Assembly (NCBI RefSeq): GCF_003597395.2
Contig: NC_133778.1
Span: forward strand, 12,648,211 to 12,712,210
Source of the DNA: Chelonoidis abingdonii
Taxonomy: Eukaryota; Chordata; Testudines; Testudinidae
Reading direction: 5' to 3'
Length of the DNA stretch: 64,000 nucleotides
In this document: positions 21,159 through 31,553 of the stretch, piece after piece
Layout: each line of letters starts with the position of its first letter
Position numbering within the stretch: position 1 is the first letter of the stretch
The notes under the pieces: generated by a model
Databases searched by the model: none
What the model was told of the DNA's origin: nothing
What the model saw: the letters and a program-made list of their open reading frames with translations, nothing else
Made by a program: the position numbers and the translations under genes

Positions 21159-21425
21159 CAAATTCAGTAAAGCTAGAAATGCAAAGTGATGAGGAGTCTG
21201 ACAGGAAACCTCTGAGCCGTGAAGATGAGATCAGGGGTCACGATGAAGGAAGCAGCTTGGAAGAACCCCTCACTGAGAACAACGAGGTGGCGGAAAACAG
21301 AAAAATCCAGGAGCTGTCAGGCGAGGGAGGAATCCGGCTTCCGAATGGTAAACTGAAATGTGACGTCTGTGGCATGGTTTGCATTGGGCCCAATGTGCTT
21401 ATGGTACATAAAAGGAGCCACACTG
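21159..21425 (+). CDS. IKZF2: IKZF2 (Helios) exon: acidic linker and zinc finger 1
   Basis: The 267-bp exon completes a split codon (CA at 21159-21160), codes for 88 residues from [12 protein letters not shown] to [10 protein letters not shown], and ends with the first base of a glycine codon. Zinc finger 1 is a C2H2 finger (C-DV-C, 12 residues, H-KRS-H) near the C-terminal end. The run [20 protein letters not shown] identifies the Ikaros family; [10 protein letters not shown] and the [10 protein letters not shown] segment identify IKZF2 rather than IKZF1 or IKZF3. The protein is a nuclear DNA-binding transcription factor of T-cell lineages that acts in NuRD-type repressor complexes; in Ikaros proteins finger 1 modulates binding while fingers 2-3 give core affinity. 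VKLE fits a sumoylation consensus (inference). The open frame upstream to 21098 is intron. Donor GTAAG follows at 21426. Confidence 0.96.
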
Positions 21426-21845
21426 GTAAGCAGCTGAAAGAAAACCTGATGACTGCCTGTGGCATCTGATGTTGATATTACCTGACAACTCTTCTCTTGC
21501 CTCTGTAATCAAGGGTGACAATGGGGATGGTGGGGTGGGTGGGGAAGGGTGACTGACTGGGGTGGATTTGCTCTTTTAAAGTTCTGCTGGCGCTCTATTG
21601 CTGGCCAGCAAAAAGCTTTCTTGGCACTGAGTGGCGGCCTTCAGTTCTTAGAAATAGCAAGGAAAAGAAGCCTGGAAATCTGACTATCATCCTTGGCCAG
21701 CAGTAATATGGTGAGCGTTCAGCACAAGTAGAATTGACAGGTGTCATTCTTTTCCATGTCTTTAATGTGCATGTGATCCCATACGTTCTTCTTCAAAGCT
21801 AAGTGGCTTAAGTTACTAGGCTTCAAGATGGGACATTTTAAGTAT

Positions 21846-22026
21846 CTGGGGAACAGGGCTGCCCAGAGGATTCCGGGGGCCTGGGGCAAAGCAATTTCGG
21901 GGGCCCCTTCCATACAAAAAGTTGCAATACTATAGAATACTATATTCTCGTGGAGGCCCCTGCAGGACCTGAGGCAAATTGCCCCACTTGCCCCCTGTCC
22001 CGCCTCTGGGCGGCCCTGCTGGGGAA
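21846..22026. mobile_element. hAT-type MITE with perfect 8-bp target duplication
   Basis: The element is 21854-22018. It begins CAGGGCTGCCCAGAGG and ends CCTCTGGGCGGCCCTG, which is its inverse with one change. CTGGGGAA occurs immediately before (21846-21853) and after (22019-22026). Eight-bp duplications and CAGGG-type ends are the mark of hAT transposons. Length (165 bp) and lack of a frame show it is non-autonomous. A related copy is at 60612-60827. Confidence 0.93.
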
Positions 22027-22039
22027 GGTCTTGGGTTGC

Positions 22040-22140
22040 ACTCAGATTGGGACTCCAATTCAAGAAAGCACTTAAAGCATGTGCTTAGTGTCCTGAGACT
22101 TAAGGATATGTTTAAAGTTAAGGACATACTTAGGTGCTTC
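22040..22140. repeat. Foldback repeat (TTAAGCAC/GTGCTTA family)
   Basis: 'ttcaagaaagcacttaaagc' and 'atgtgcttagtgtcctgag' face 'ttaaagttaaggacatact' and 'taggtgcttcctg'. It is a decayed copy of the palindromic family better preserved at 33455-33600. Confidence 0.55.
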
Positions 22141-22404
22141 CTGCTTTCATCACAGATTCCAGGAAGGGGAAAGCTCTTTCTTGCCTCGTGCCTTTGATAT
22201 TGTTAATGGTGTGACAGACAGTTCACACTCAAATATTGTACTTAGGAAATAGTGTGTGTGGGGGGGAGGGGTGTTAAGGAAGAGTAAGAAAAGACTTTGT
22301 ATTATCCCTTTATGAACTGAATAGTTTGCAGTCCAGTAGTGAGCAATTGTTGACAAAGAGATCAAGAGAACTTTTGCAGAGAGCAATAATATACATATGA
22401 TAAG

Positions 22405-22769
22405 TAAGGATATGATTTTGTCACGGAGGACTTGAATTCCATGACTTTCCAGGACCTCTGTCTCTTCCTCTGGGGCAGGGCTGGAACTGCTATCAGCCCC
22501 GGCCTACCAGAGAGGTGGCCACTAGAACAGCTGACTGGTGGCCAGTCCTGGGCTGCTGAACAGCTGGCTGGCGGCCCGCTGCTGGTCCACAGTCTCCAGC
22601 CCAATGGAGCAGCAGCAAGGGCTGGGTCAGTCTCTCTGAGGCTGGAGCAGCAATGGTCAGCCCCTGCCACAGCTATTTTGTGTGACAGCTATTTTTAGTA
22701 AAAGTCAGGGACAGGTCACAGGTTTCCATGACTTTTACTAAAAATACCTGTGACAGAATCTTAACCTTA
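22405..22769. mobile_element. MITE with 20-bp inverted ends and an internal hairpin
   Basis: The left end (TAAGGATATGATTTTGTCAC) and the reverse complement of the right end (TAAGGTTAAGATTCTGTCAC) agree at 17 of 20 positions; TA at both borders would fit a Tc1/mariner-like target. Near the right end 22690-22707 (TATTTTTAGTAAAAGTCA) is perfectly inverted at 22729-22746, and the pairing extends outward with two mismatches. The GC-rich middle has short open frames on both strands without meaning. A similar repeat is common in turtles by recollection. Confidence 0.8.
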
Positions 22770-23108
22770 ATTATAAGTTAATGCTCTTTACAGAAGTTGT
22801 ATTGATAAAAATTAGCATATATGGATAATGCAAAGCATATATGGTGCATTCATGATTTCAGACAGATTGGCAGCTACAGCAGAGGAAAAGCACTACTTAG
22901 CAAACTGAAATCTTGATTGACTGACAATTTGACATCCCACTACTAGATTGGTCAAGTAGAAAGTGCAGCATACTGAGTCCCCGGGTTGTAGAGAGTTCCC
23001 GTAAGTTTTTTCAGTGGCATAAGCACACATGCAAGTAGATGTACAGTAGCTACATCAGAGGCTACAAAGTCCACCTTGATTGCCCAAATTAGACATCCTA
23101 CATTTTAT
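22770..23108. other. No gene recognised
   Basis: Unique-looking intronic sequence between two transposons. Confidence 0.45.
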
Positions 23109-23167
23109 ATTTAGGCTAGGGTTGCCAACTTTCTAACGGCTGAAAACCGAACACCACGTGGCCCATC

Positions 23168-26056
23168 TCATAGACTCATAGACTCATAGGTCAGAAGGGA
23201 CCAATATGATCATCTAGTCTGACCTCCTGCACAAGGCAGGCCACAAAACCCTGCCCATACACATTTATAACAACCCCGAACCCATGACTGAGTTATTGAA
23301 ATCCTCAAAATTGAGATTTGAAGACCTCAAGCTGCAGGGAATCCACCAGCAAGCGACCCAGGCCCCACGCTGCAGAGGAAGGCGAAAAACCTCCAGGGCC
23401 CCTGCCAATCCGCCCTGGAGGAAAATTCCTTCCCGACCCCAAATATGGCGATCAGCTAAACCCTGAGCATGTGGGCAAGACTCACCAGCCAGCACCCAAG
23501 AAAGAATTCTCTGCAGTAACTCAGTTCCCATCCCATCCAACATCCCCTCACAGACCATTGAGCAGACTTATCTGCCGATAATCCAAAATCAATTGCCCAA
23601 ATTAAACTATCCCATCATAACATCCCCTCCATATACTTATCAAGCTTAGTCTTAAAGCCCGATAAGTCTTTTGCCCCCACTACTTCCCTCGGAAGGCTGT
23701 TCCAGAACTTCACTCCCCTAATGGTTAGAAACCTTCGTCTAATTTCAAGTCTAAACTTCCTAATATCCAGTTTGTACCCATTCGTCCTCGTGCCTACATT
23801 AGTACTAAACTTAAATAATTCCTCTCCCTCCCTAACGTTAATCCCCCTGATATATTTATATAGAGCAAGCATATCCCCCCGGAGCCTTCTTTTGGCCAGG
23901 CAGAACAAGCCAAGCTCTTTGAGTCTCCTTTCATAAGGCAGGTTTTCCATTCCTCGGATCATCCTAGTAGCCCGTCTCTGAACCTGTTCCAGTTTGAATT
24001 CATCCTTCTTAAACATGGGACACCAGAACTGCACACAATATTCCAGGTGGGGTCTCACCAGCGCCTTATATAACGGTACTAACACCTCCTTATCCTTGCT
24101 GGAAATACCTCGCCTGATGCATCCTAAAACCGCATTTGCTTTTTTAACAGCCATATCACATTGGCGGCTCATAGTCATCCTGCTATCAACCAATACCCCA
24201 AGGTCCTTCTCCTCCTCCGTCGCTTCCAACTGATGCGTCCCCAACGTATATCTAAAATTCTTATTATTAATCCCTAAGTGCATGACCTTGCACTTTTCAC
24301 TATTATATTTCATCCTATTACTATTACTCCAGTGTACAAGGTGGTCCAGATCTTCCTGAATAGTATCCCGGTCCTTCTCCGTGTTAGCAATACCCCCCAG
24401 CTTCGTGTCATCCGCAAACTTTATTAACACATTCCCGCTCTTTGTGCCAAGGTCAGTAATAAATAGGTTAAATAAGATCGGTCCCAAAACCGATCCTTGA
24501 GGGACTCCGCTAGTAACCTCCTTCCAGCCTGACAGTTCACCCTTCAGTACGACCCGCTGGAGTCTCCCCTTTAACCAGTTCCTTATCCACCTTACAACTT
24601 TCACATTCATCCCCATCTTTTCCAATTTAACTAACAGTTCCCCATGCGGAACCGTGTCAAACGCCTTACTGAAATCGAGGTAAATTAGATCTACCGCATT
24701 TCCTTTGTCTAAGTAATCCGTCACCTTCTCAAAGAAGGAGATCAGGTTGGTTTGGCACGATCTACCTTTAGTAAATCCATGTTGCAATTCGTCCCAATTA
24801 CCATTGACCTCAATGTCCTTAACTACTTTCTCCCTTAAAATTTTTTCCAAGACCTTACACACTACAGACGTCAAGCTAACAGGCCTATAATTACCCGGAT
24901 CACTTTTATTCCCTTTCTTAAAAATAGGAACTACGTTAGCAATTCTCCAGTCGTACGGCACAACCCCCGAGTTTACCGATTGCTTAAAAATTCTCGCTAA
25001 CGGGCTCGCAATTTCACGCGCCAGTTCCTTTAATATCCTCGGGTGGAGATTGTCCGGTCCCTCCGATTTTGTCCCATTAAGCTGTTCAAGTTTGGCCTCT
25101 ACCTCAGATGCGGTAATATCCACCTCCATATCCACATTCCCGTTTGTCATCCCTCCATCGTCCCTAAACTCCTCACTAGTCTTATTAAAGACCGAGGCAA
25201 AGTACTTATTTAGATATTGGGCCATGCCTAGGTTATCCTTAACCTCCGTTCCATCCTCAGTGTATAGCGGCCCCACTTCTTCTTTCTTTGTTTTCTTCTT
25301 ATTTATGTGGCTGTAGAACCTTTTACTATTGGTTTTGATTCCCTTTGCAAGGTCCAGTTCTACGCGGCTTTTAGCCTTCCTCACTTTATCCCTACATGTT
25401 CTGACCTCACTAAGGTAGCTTCCCTTGCTAATCCCGCCTTTCTTCCACTCCCTGTAAGCTTTCTGCTTTTTCCTAATCCCCTCTCTGAGTTGCTTGCTCA
25501 TCCAGCTTGGCCTACAACTCCTGCCCATGGTTTTTTTCCCCTTTCTTGGGATGCAGGCTTCCGACAGTTTCCGCAGCTGCGACTTAAAGTAATTCCAGGC
25601 CTCCTCCGCATTTAAATCCACAAGTTCCTCCGTCCAATCCACTTCCCTAACTAATTTCCTTAACTCTTTAAAATTAGCCCTTGAGAAGTCAAAAACCCTA
25701 ATCCCAGATCTACGTTTGTTTATCCTTCCATCTAATTTGAACTGAATCAGCTCATGATCACTCGAACCAAGGTTGTCCCCTACCACCATTTCTTCTACGA
25801 GGTCCTCACTGCTCACCAAAACCAAATCTAAAATGGCATCCCCTCTCGTAGGTACTTCAACTACTTGATGAAGAAATCCATCCGCTATCACATCCAGAAA
25901 AATCTGACCCCTATTATTCTTGCAAGCACTCGTCCTCCAGTCTATATCCGGGAAGTTGAAGTCTCCCATAATCACACATTTCCCCTTTGTGTTTACTTCA
26001 TTAAAGACATTAAAGAGGTCTCTATCCATATCCAAATCAGATCCCGGCGGCAACTG
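23168..26056 (-). mobile_element. CR1 LINE, 5'-truncated, near-intact 3' half
   Basis: On the minus strand the order is the C-terminal part of the endonuclease domain, the whole reverse transcriptase, the C-terminal tail, about 450 bp of 3' untranslated region, and a tail of repeated CATAGACT-type octamers (23169-23190). CR1 ends in 8-bp repeats rather than poly(A). The 5' break is near 26056, judged by the switch from a conserved endonuclease frame to the hAT sequence. An unbroken frame of over 800 codons marks it as young compared with the other CR1 pieces here. Its 3' untranslated region matches the fragment at 41945-42135. Confidence 0.95.
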
Positions 26057-26086
26057 GGGAACAGTGGTGGCTGGTCCGTGGGGCAA
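23615..26086 (-). CDS. CR1 ORF2 protein fragment: endonuclease end and intact reverse transcriptase
   Basis: The 823-codon frame has no stop. The first 14 or so residues are read from the host hAT element, so this ATG is not the native start. Residues 38-112 hold the end of an apurinic-type endonuclease (VIMGDFNFPDIDW, then SDHELIQF). The reverse transcriptase covers about 365-620: LDFSKAFDT (residues 470-478; catalytic Asp 471), SGVPQGSVLGP (526-536) and FADD (557-560). The CR1 C-terminal tail (VKFWNSLPREVV near 792-803) follows. In a complete element the protein nicks target DNA and copies its own RNA in place. With ORF1 and half of the endonuclease missing, this copy cannot move alone, although the RT motifs are intact. 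Confidence 0.93.
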   Translation of the reverse strand: MPHGPATTVPQLPPGSDLDMDRDLFNVFNEVNTKGKCVIMGDFNFPDIDWRTSACKNNRGQIFLDVIADGFLHQVVEVPTRGDAILDLVLVSSEDLVEEMVVGDNLGSSDHELIQFKLDGRINKRRSGIRVFDFSRANFKELRKLVREVDWTEELVDLNAEEAWNYFKSQLRKLSEACIPRKGKKTMGRSCRPSWMSKQLREGIRKKQKAYREWKKGGISKGSYLSEVRTCRDKVRKAKSRVELDLAKGIKTNSKRFYSHINKKKTKKEEVGPLYTEDGTEVKDNLGMAQYLNKYFASVFNKTSEEFRDDGGMTNGNVDMEVDITASEVEAKLEQLNGTKSEGPDNLHPRILKELAREIASPLARIFKQSVNSGVVPYDWRIANVVPIFKKGNKSDPGNYRPVSLTSVVCKVLEKILREKVVKDIEVNGNWDELQHGFTKGRSCQTNLISFFEKVTDYLDKGNAVDLIYLDFSKAFDTVPHGELLVKLEKMGMNVKVVRWIRNWLKGRLQRVVLKGELSGWKEVTSGVPQGSVLGPILFNLFITDLGTKSGNVLIKFADDTKLGGIANTEKDRDTIQEDLDHLVHWSNSNRMKYNSEKCKVMHLGINNKNFRYTLGTHQLEATEEEKDLGVLVDSRMTMSRQCDMAVKKANAVLGCIRRGISSKDKEVLVPLYKALVRPHLEYCVQFWCPMFKKDEFKLEQVQRRATRMIRGMENLPYERRLKELGLFCLAKRRLRGDMLALYKYIRGINVREGEELFKFSTNVGTRTNGYKLDIRKFRLEIRRRFLTIRGVKFWNSLPREVVGAKDLSGFKTKLDKYMEGML

Positions 26087-26350
26087 GGGGCAATCAGGGA
26101 ATGGCAGAGCAGAAGGGGAGTGGACAGGATCCCCTCCATCCGCCTAGGCAACAGCACGTACCTCTGCAAGCCCAGTCTTGAAGTCTGCCACTGCTCTGTC
26201 AGGCATCAGCAGCTGAGCAGAGAACAGCTCCTCCATATTGCTCTAACTGCTGCTTTTCCCACCCTGCAATGGCAGAGGCTGGTTACCGCGGCCAAACAGA
26301 CTTTTAGTGACCAGTCAGAAAACTGGACACCTGGCAACCCTAGTTTAAGC

Positions 26351-28221
26351 TCCTAATTAAAACCAGCCTGAGGTGTTGAGCACTGGCAGGTCCTTACAGG
26401 ACAGTAGAGCTCTGTCAGCACATCTTTTATTTAGGTGCCTCAGCATACAAGTGATTTGGGTGCCTAACCTGTTAGGTACCCACATTTAAACAACAACATT
26501 TACCTTCTACTGTGCAGACTAGTGCAGCTATATGTGCACGTGTAGCTAAGGATTGCATAACATACTGCTGTTTTCGTAAAGCCATTAGAGCTTCTCTACA
26601 GTGCTCCAGCTCTTTGCCCCTGAGCAGAGCGGCTGTGATGCACTGCTCTATACAGATGATTTTGAGCATATAGAAATGGGCATTCCTTTCACTGTGTAGC
26701 TCTTAGTGAACCAGCTCGCCCATTGTTTTATTTTAGATGCTGCTGCTGCTGCTTCACCGTCAACAGCGGCATGTCCATAGAAGAGGAATTTGTTTGGCTG
26801 TCCACATCCTTGTCTTCAATGGCAAAAAGCAAATGTTAAAAATACCATAGCAAGGGTAGTATTTAGAACACTATACTGCCATTTCATCAGCAGTAGCTAT
26901 TAACGGGCTGGTCTGAGCCTTTGGACTCAGCCCTCTTAGCTACGGGTGGCTGTGCGGCTCACAAGGGAACTCTGGGAAGGAATTGTGCACCAGAGGCACT
27001 TCTCCTTTTCCACTGCATTCAGTATCAGCCCTTCCTGATGTAGCATACTCCTCATCCCACTGCCCCCAGCCAGCTCTGCTGGCCAATGCATACGTGGGAA
27101 CTTGTCTCCCCTTCCTCTCCTGCATAGCTGATATGTCCTGTATACTGCAAGGCACAGTCTGGCCCACTGTTTGCCTTGCAGAAACTTCAGCTGTCTTCCC
27201 CTCCAGAAAATGGTAGATCCCGGCCCTAAAGCCTGGCGCCATTCTGTCCCAAACACTGCAGCTTACCATAATAATCGTTATTCACACACACAGGGCAAAA
27301 TTGTGGCTCACCCAGAGAAAGAAGGGGTTACAAGATGGCCCCTTACTCTTTGATCACAAAGGGCACAACAGCCTCCCGCTCCCTTACTGGTAAGGTCTCT
27401 TCTGTCCTCACAACACGCCAGCCAGTGCGGCTGAACAGATGCAGGAAGAGGGAAGTAAGCTGTGACAGGCATAGGGCTGGCGCAGATTTTTGCTCCCGTG
27501 ACCACACAGTTTCACGATGCCCCTGATTCTGGGCTTATGGTAAACCCACAATGGAGCCCTTCCTGCCGAGGTAGCAACCATTACTGTAGAACCCTGCACT
27601 TTGTAAGGCATTGATAATCCAGGTAAGGCAATTTCCAAATGCACGAGGGCAGTTTTTCCATTTGTTTGTCATGTATCAGTAACATTCAGCATAGGGATGC
27701 GATGTGAAAATGGAACAGTTTCACTGAGCTGCAGCGTCCCAGCTCATTTCACAAGAGCACATCAGGGCTAATTTATTTTCCTTCTCTTTCATCCTCTTTC
27801 TTTTCAGTAAAAACTTCATTCTCTGTGCTGTTGCATACCGGGGGCGGGGGGCTGTAGCAACATCTTTCTAAGACTTTTGTGTTCCTGCAATAGTTGGATA
27901 ATCAGGTAATATTGTCATCGGGTACTCCAGGCACTCCTGTTTGGCAGTATCGAGGGGGGTGGAGGGGAAGTAGGGCCAACAATCCAATTTGTCTACAGAA
28001 ATACCAAGGAATTCTAATGTGTTTAAAAGTGAATTTGTCATCCCTCTAGGCTTGGCCCTTTATGGGGAAAAAAAAACAAACCATCTTGTATCTTCCTGCT
28101 TTCGGCAGAGCTGATACCATAGTGTGTACATTGATGCTTTTTGGTAGCCATGCTATTGGCTCAATGAGGTTTGTGAGACCCTTACACACACTGAATAGTG
28201 ACTTAATCCATCACCATAATA
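26351..28221. other. No gene recognised
   Basis: 26430-26480 contains TTAGGTGCC/GGTACCCA foldback pieces. 26930-27300 is stop-poor on both strands (frames of 106-109 codons on the minus strand) but GC-richer than its surroundings and without a recognisable domain. G-rich run near 27839-27850. Confidence 0.5.
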
Positions 28222-28440
28222 ACACTTAGCTCTTATCTAGCACTTTTCGTCAGTAGATCTCAAAGTGCTTTTCAAAGGAGATTGGTATCATATCCCCATT
28301 TACAGATGGGGAAACTGAGGCACAGAGCAGTGAAGTGACTGACCAAAGTGACCCAGCAGGCCAGTGACAGAGCCAGAAATAGAACCCAGTTTTTCTGAGT
28401 CCCAGTCCAGTGCTCTATCCACTAGGTAATACTGCCTCCC
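28222..28440 (-). repeat. MIR-like SINE, minus, well preserved
   Basis: 'aacacttagctcttatctag', 'atccccatttacagatgggg', 'aaactgaggcacagagcag', 'aaatagaacccag' and 'gctctatccactag' follow the reversed order of the tRNA-derived MIR-like SINE, including the B-box and A-box ends. It is one of the better preserved copies. Confidence 0.85.
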
Positions 28441-30857
28441 TTCAGTGAGACTACTCATATTGCAAGATACTATTCAGTGTGGATGAAGGTATCACAATCT
28501 AGCCCACCTATGTTAACCACTTTTTACTTTGGTGAAATTTTGCATTTCTGCTATTCTGGGTGTTCTCCTCAGGAAACTCTCTCAAGCCTTTGGTTTCACC
28601 CCACCTGCATGTTAGTACTGCAATGTATATTTGATGTACCAGGGAAGGAATTTTTACCAAATCCTACTGTCACGTTCATAGCACTGCATATGCACATACA
28701 GAACTTGGAACAACTGAAAATGCTGTTCAACTTTTTTCTTTTATGCAGGGATAAGGCTGTTCTGGCACAATTGATTTGGGACCAAAAAACCAAATTGTGC
28801 TATTTGGTATTCGAGACATTCATGCTTAATATGCTTAACCACAGACAAATTTAAATAGATGGCCATATTCCCTGGTTAGAATTAATTTCATTGGACTGTC
28901 AAATATTTGTATAGAAAGGCTTAAGTTGATTTAATTCCTAGACTACTGCCAACTACTGTCTCTTGCACCGTGATATTATTTGGCATTGGTTAAATGGAGC
29001 AAAAATTCTAGGGCTAGATTTTTTCAAAAGAATTTGGCATCTTCCATTTAGGCATCTAAATAAATGGCCAGATTTTCAGAAGAGCTCAGCTCCCATTTAG
29101 TACTTAAATGAAGAGGCTGGATTTTTCTAAATAGCTCTGTGCTCAGCAGCTCTTACTGTTAACAATGAGGATTGGTGGTTTTTTTGAAAATTGTTGCCCC
29201 TTCATTTTAAGGGACTACCTGGGAGTTGAGCTCTTTTTTTAAAAAATCTGGGTACGGAGTGCTCTTGAAAACCCGAGCCCTTAAACTATTTGAGCTTAGG
29301 AATTACTGAGAAATTAATAAAAGAATTCAAATAAAATTCCCCACCCTTGGAGGTGGGATTATCCAAAATAAAGACAAGCAAAACCCTCAATTTTCTTACT
29401 CGTTTGCTTGTTCTGTAGTTAACCACTGTTCTAAAGCGATGTTTAACCCCATCGCTTAACTAGCTAATGAAATACAATGCAATAGATAAACATCTAGACC
29501 AAGAAGCTCCGAAGGATTCAAAACAACAAATATGGAAATGAAATGAGTTCATCTACTTTTTATGTTACTCGGATTAAGGCTGATTGCTCTGCTTTCACTG
29601 TTGATAGATTAGCAGTACAGCTACCATTTCATTTGTGCTCCCAGAGCAGTTGAGGCAACTAACGCACCAGAGGAAATATTTCTTCCTATAGTTTAATTAA
29701 AATAACCCAAAACAATTTTATGTGGAGGGTGAAAAATTAATGTTATCATTAACGCTAAACTAACCCTTTTGTTTTTTTCATACCTCCCTGGGCATAGCAA
29801 TTTGACATGAGGAGGGGAAGAGGGCTGTTTTGTAAGTATCCCTCTCTCAGTGCATAATATATTCTTTTAACAGCAAAACTGTCTGCAAAATAATTGTCAA
29901 AATCAGAATCCCTTTATTTCTATGGGCCAGACTTTGACACCTTCAGTCAGTTTGATCCTGAGTCTCATTTACCCAAAGGCTGCTTTATACCATTCTACTA
30001 GGGAAAAGGAGCCTTAAAGGCAGGTGCAAAATAATTACATTAACACTCCAATTAATTTTAATTAATGTAATTAATTAATATGCACTGTTGTAGCAGTATA
30101 AAAAGGTCCTTTGTGCAAATGAGAATTAAGCCCATTGCTTTAGTTTGCAGACAGTTCTGTTAACTTCAATGAGAAAAGTTATGGAGAGAGGTGTTGCTCG
30201 TTGTTAACAGAGGGGTTAGACGCTAGCTCTATACTGGGTTCGGAGTATGCAGGTATAATATGTTTGGAAACACGTACAACAGCAATTTTGGTACAGCAAT
30301 GCCTCCATCTCATTCATTCCCCATTTAAAATCTCCAGAATGAATGAAGCTTTTTTTTAAAAAGCAAGTGGCAGTTCTGTGTAGGAAGCAGTTCATTGAAT
30401 TTTGGAGGAAACTGATTTTACCTGCCTTGTTATGAAGGCTGCTCATGTTATCTTCAACACTTTGCAACACTTTGGACTGGCATCTCATTAAAAGCGGCAG
30501 ATCAGGTTTGGATATACTCCTGGTCCCCAGTTAAATTGCTGTTTTGATGCTGAGAATGTCAGGGTTGTATTTCACAGTGGGATGAAATATAAAGGAGGAT
30601 AACTCCTACCAAAACCTCTGCCCACCACTTGAGTGCTAAAGCGATCAGGGGGAATGACTGTATGTGGAAGCAGTCCAGTTAAGCAGAGAAGGAGCTGGTT
30701 TGCTTCTTGAGAATGTTTTTACTATTGTAAAAGATAGAAAACATTAATAGGAAGTTCATCAGTACGTAGTTCTGGTTTCAGATTGTATTATTTCGAAAGG
30801 TCAGCAGTGCTAATTTACGCTACTGTAAAGTCTATAGCAAAAGTACTATATATCAGG
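28441..30857. other. No gene recognised; diffuse foldback fragments
   Basis: 29010-29290 has repeated 'agattttttcaaaag', 'cagattttcagaagagctca' and 'ctcttgaaaacccgagcc' words of the reptile 'GGCCAGATTTTCAAAAGAG' foldback family. 30035-30085 is an AT palindrome (attacattaa ... ttaatgtaat). An open frame of 125 codons at 28477-28854 resembles nothing known. Confidence 0.45.
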
Positions 30858-31553
30858 GTGGACAAACTTACTGACCCTCCGAGCTGCGTATGATAATCTT
30901 CAGAAGTTCGAGAGCCAGGGTGCACCTGCAAGGACTCGGGGCTTCAGCTGAGCCCCGAGATGTGAGCCCTGTAAGGCTGAAGCCCTGAGACCTCCCTCCT
31001 CGTTGGGTAGAAGTCAGAGGTGATGTGTATCGGGGGAGGGGGGAGGGAGTGGAGTCATCTACCCATTCAGATTTTTGCCAGGGTTTGCTGGCCCCCATCA
31101 GTGACATGGTACCATCAAGCCACCTCCCTGCACGGCAGCTGCTGGAACCGGCAAGCTGGGAGCTGCAGGGAGAGCTGCTGCACTTGCTGCTGCCTTTCCT
31201 CGGGCAGTTAAAGCAGCTGCCCTCCCTGCAGCTCCCAGCGGTTTGCTGCTGCCTGTCCACGAGGAGCTAGCACGTGGAAGCTGCAGGGACGGGGTGCTGA
31301 GGGTAAGAGTGGGAGCATGCCTGGGGAGGCCCAAGCTGTGGGGCATGAACCTTTAAACTGTGCTCCCCCTCTGACACACACACTTTCCGAAGGCACTGGT
31401 CATCTCTGGCAGAAGCTCCTAGTCCCACCACTGTGCTGCAGGACACAAGCCCAAAGCTCCCCCCCCAACCCCACAGTCTGGTAGGTGGAGAACTGCACTT
31501 TAACTTTAAAAGAACCGCATGTGGCTCACAAGGCACGATTCCCCGCCCCCCCC
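30858..31553. mobile_element. hAT-type MITE, second copy, opposite to 15299-15835
   Basis: It begins CAGGGTGGACAAACTTACTG, then 'accctccgagctgcgtatga', the reverse of the right end of the 15.3-kb copy. Near the right end 'tgtggctcacaagg' mirrors 'cttgtgagccat' of that copy. The right terminus runs into a C-rich stretch (31543-31553) and no clean duplication is visible. The interior is GC-rich, non-coding, with many overlapping frames. Confidence 0.72.

Larger units (their letters stand above)
23109..26350. mobile_element. hAT-type element split by a CR1 insertion
   Basis: The outer element runs 23117-26342. It starts TAGGGTTGCCAACTTTCTAA and ends with GGACACCTGGCAACCCTA, so the terminal TAGGGTTGCCA is inverted. 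The flanking octamers are ATTTAGGC (23109-23116) and GTTTAAGC (26343-26350), matching at 6 of 8, which fits an aged hAT duplication. Only about 50 bp of it lie left and about 286 bp right of the CR1. The right part is GC-rich, non-coding and resembles a MITE common in turtle and crocodile genomes. Confidence 0.8.

Noticed and set aside
26936..27269. Two overlapping minus-strand frames of 106-109 codons
   Set aside because: Two frames open at once in a GC-richer patch is typical of stop-poor composition rather than coding.
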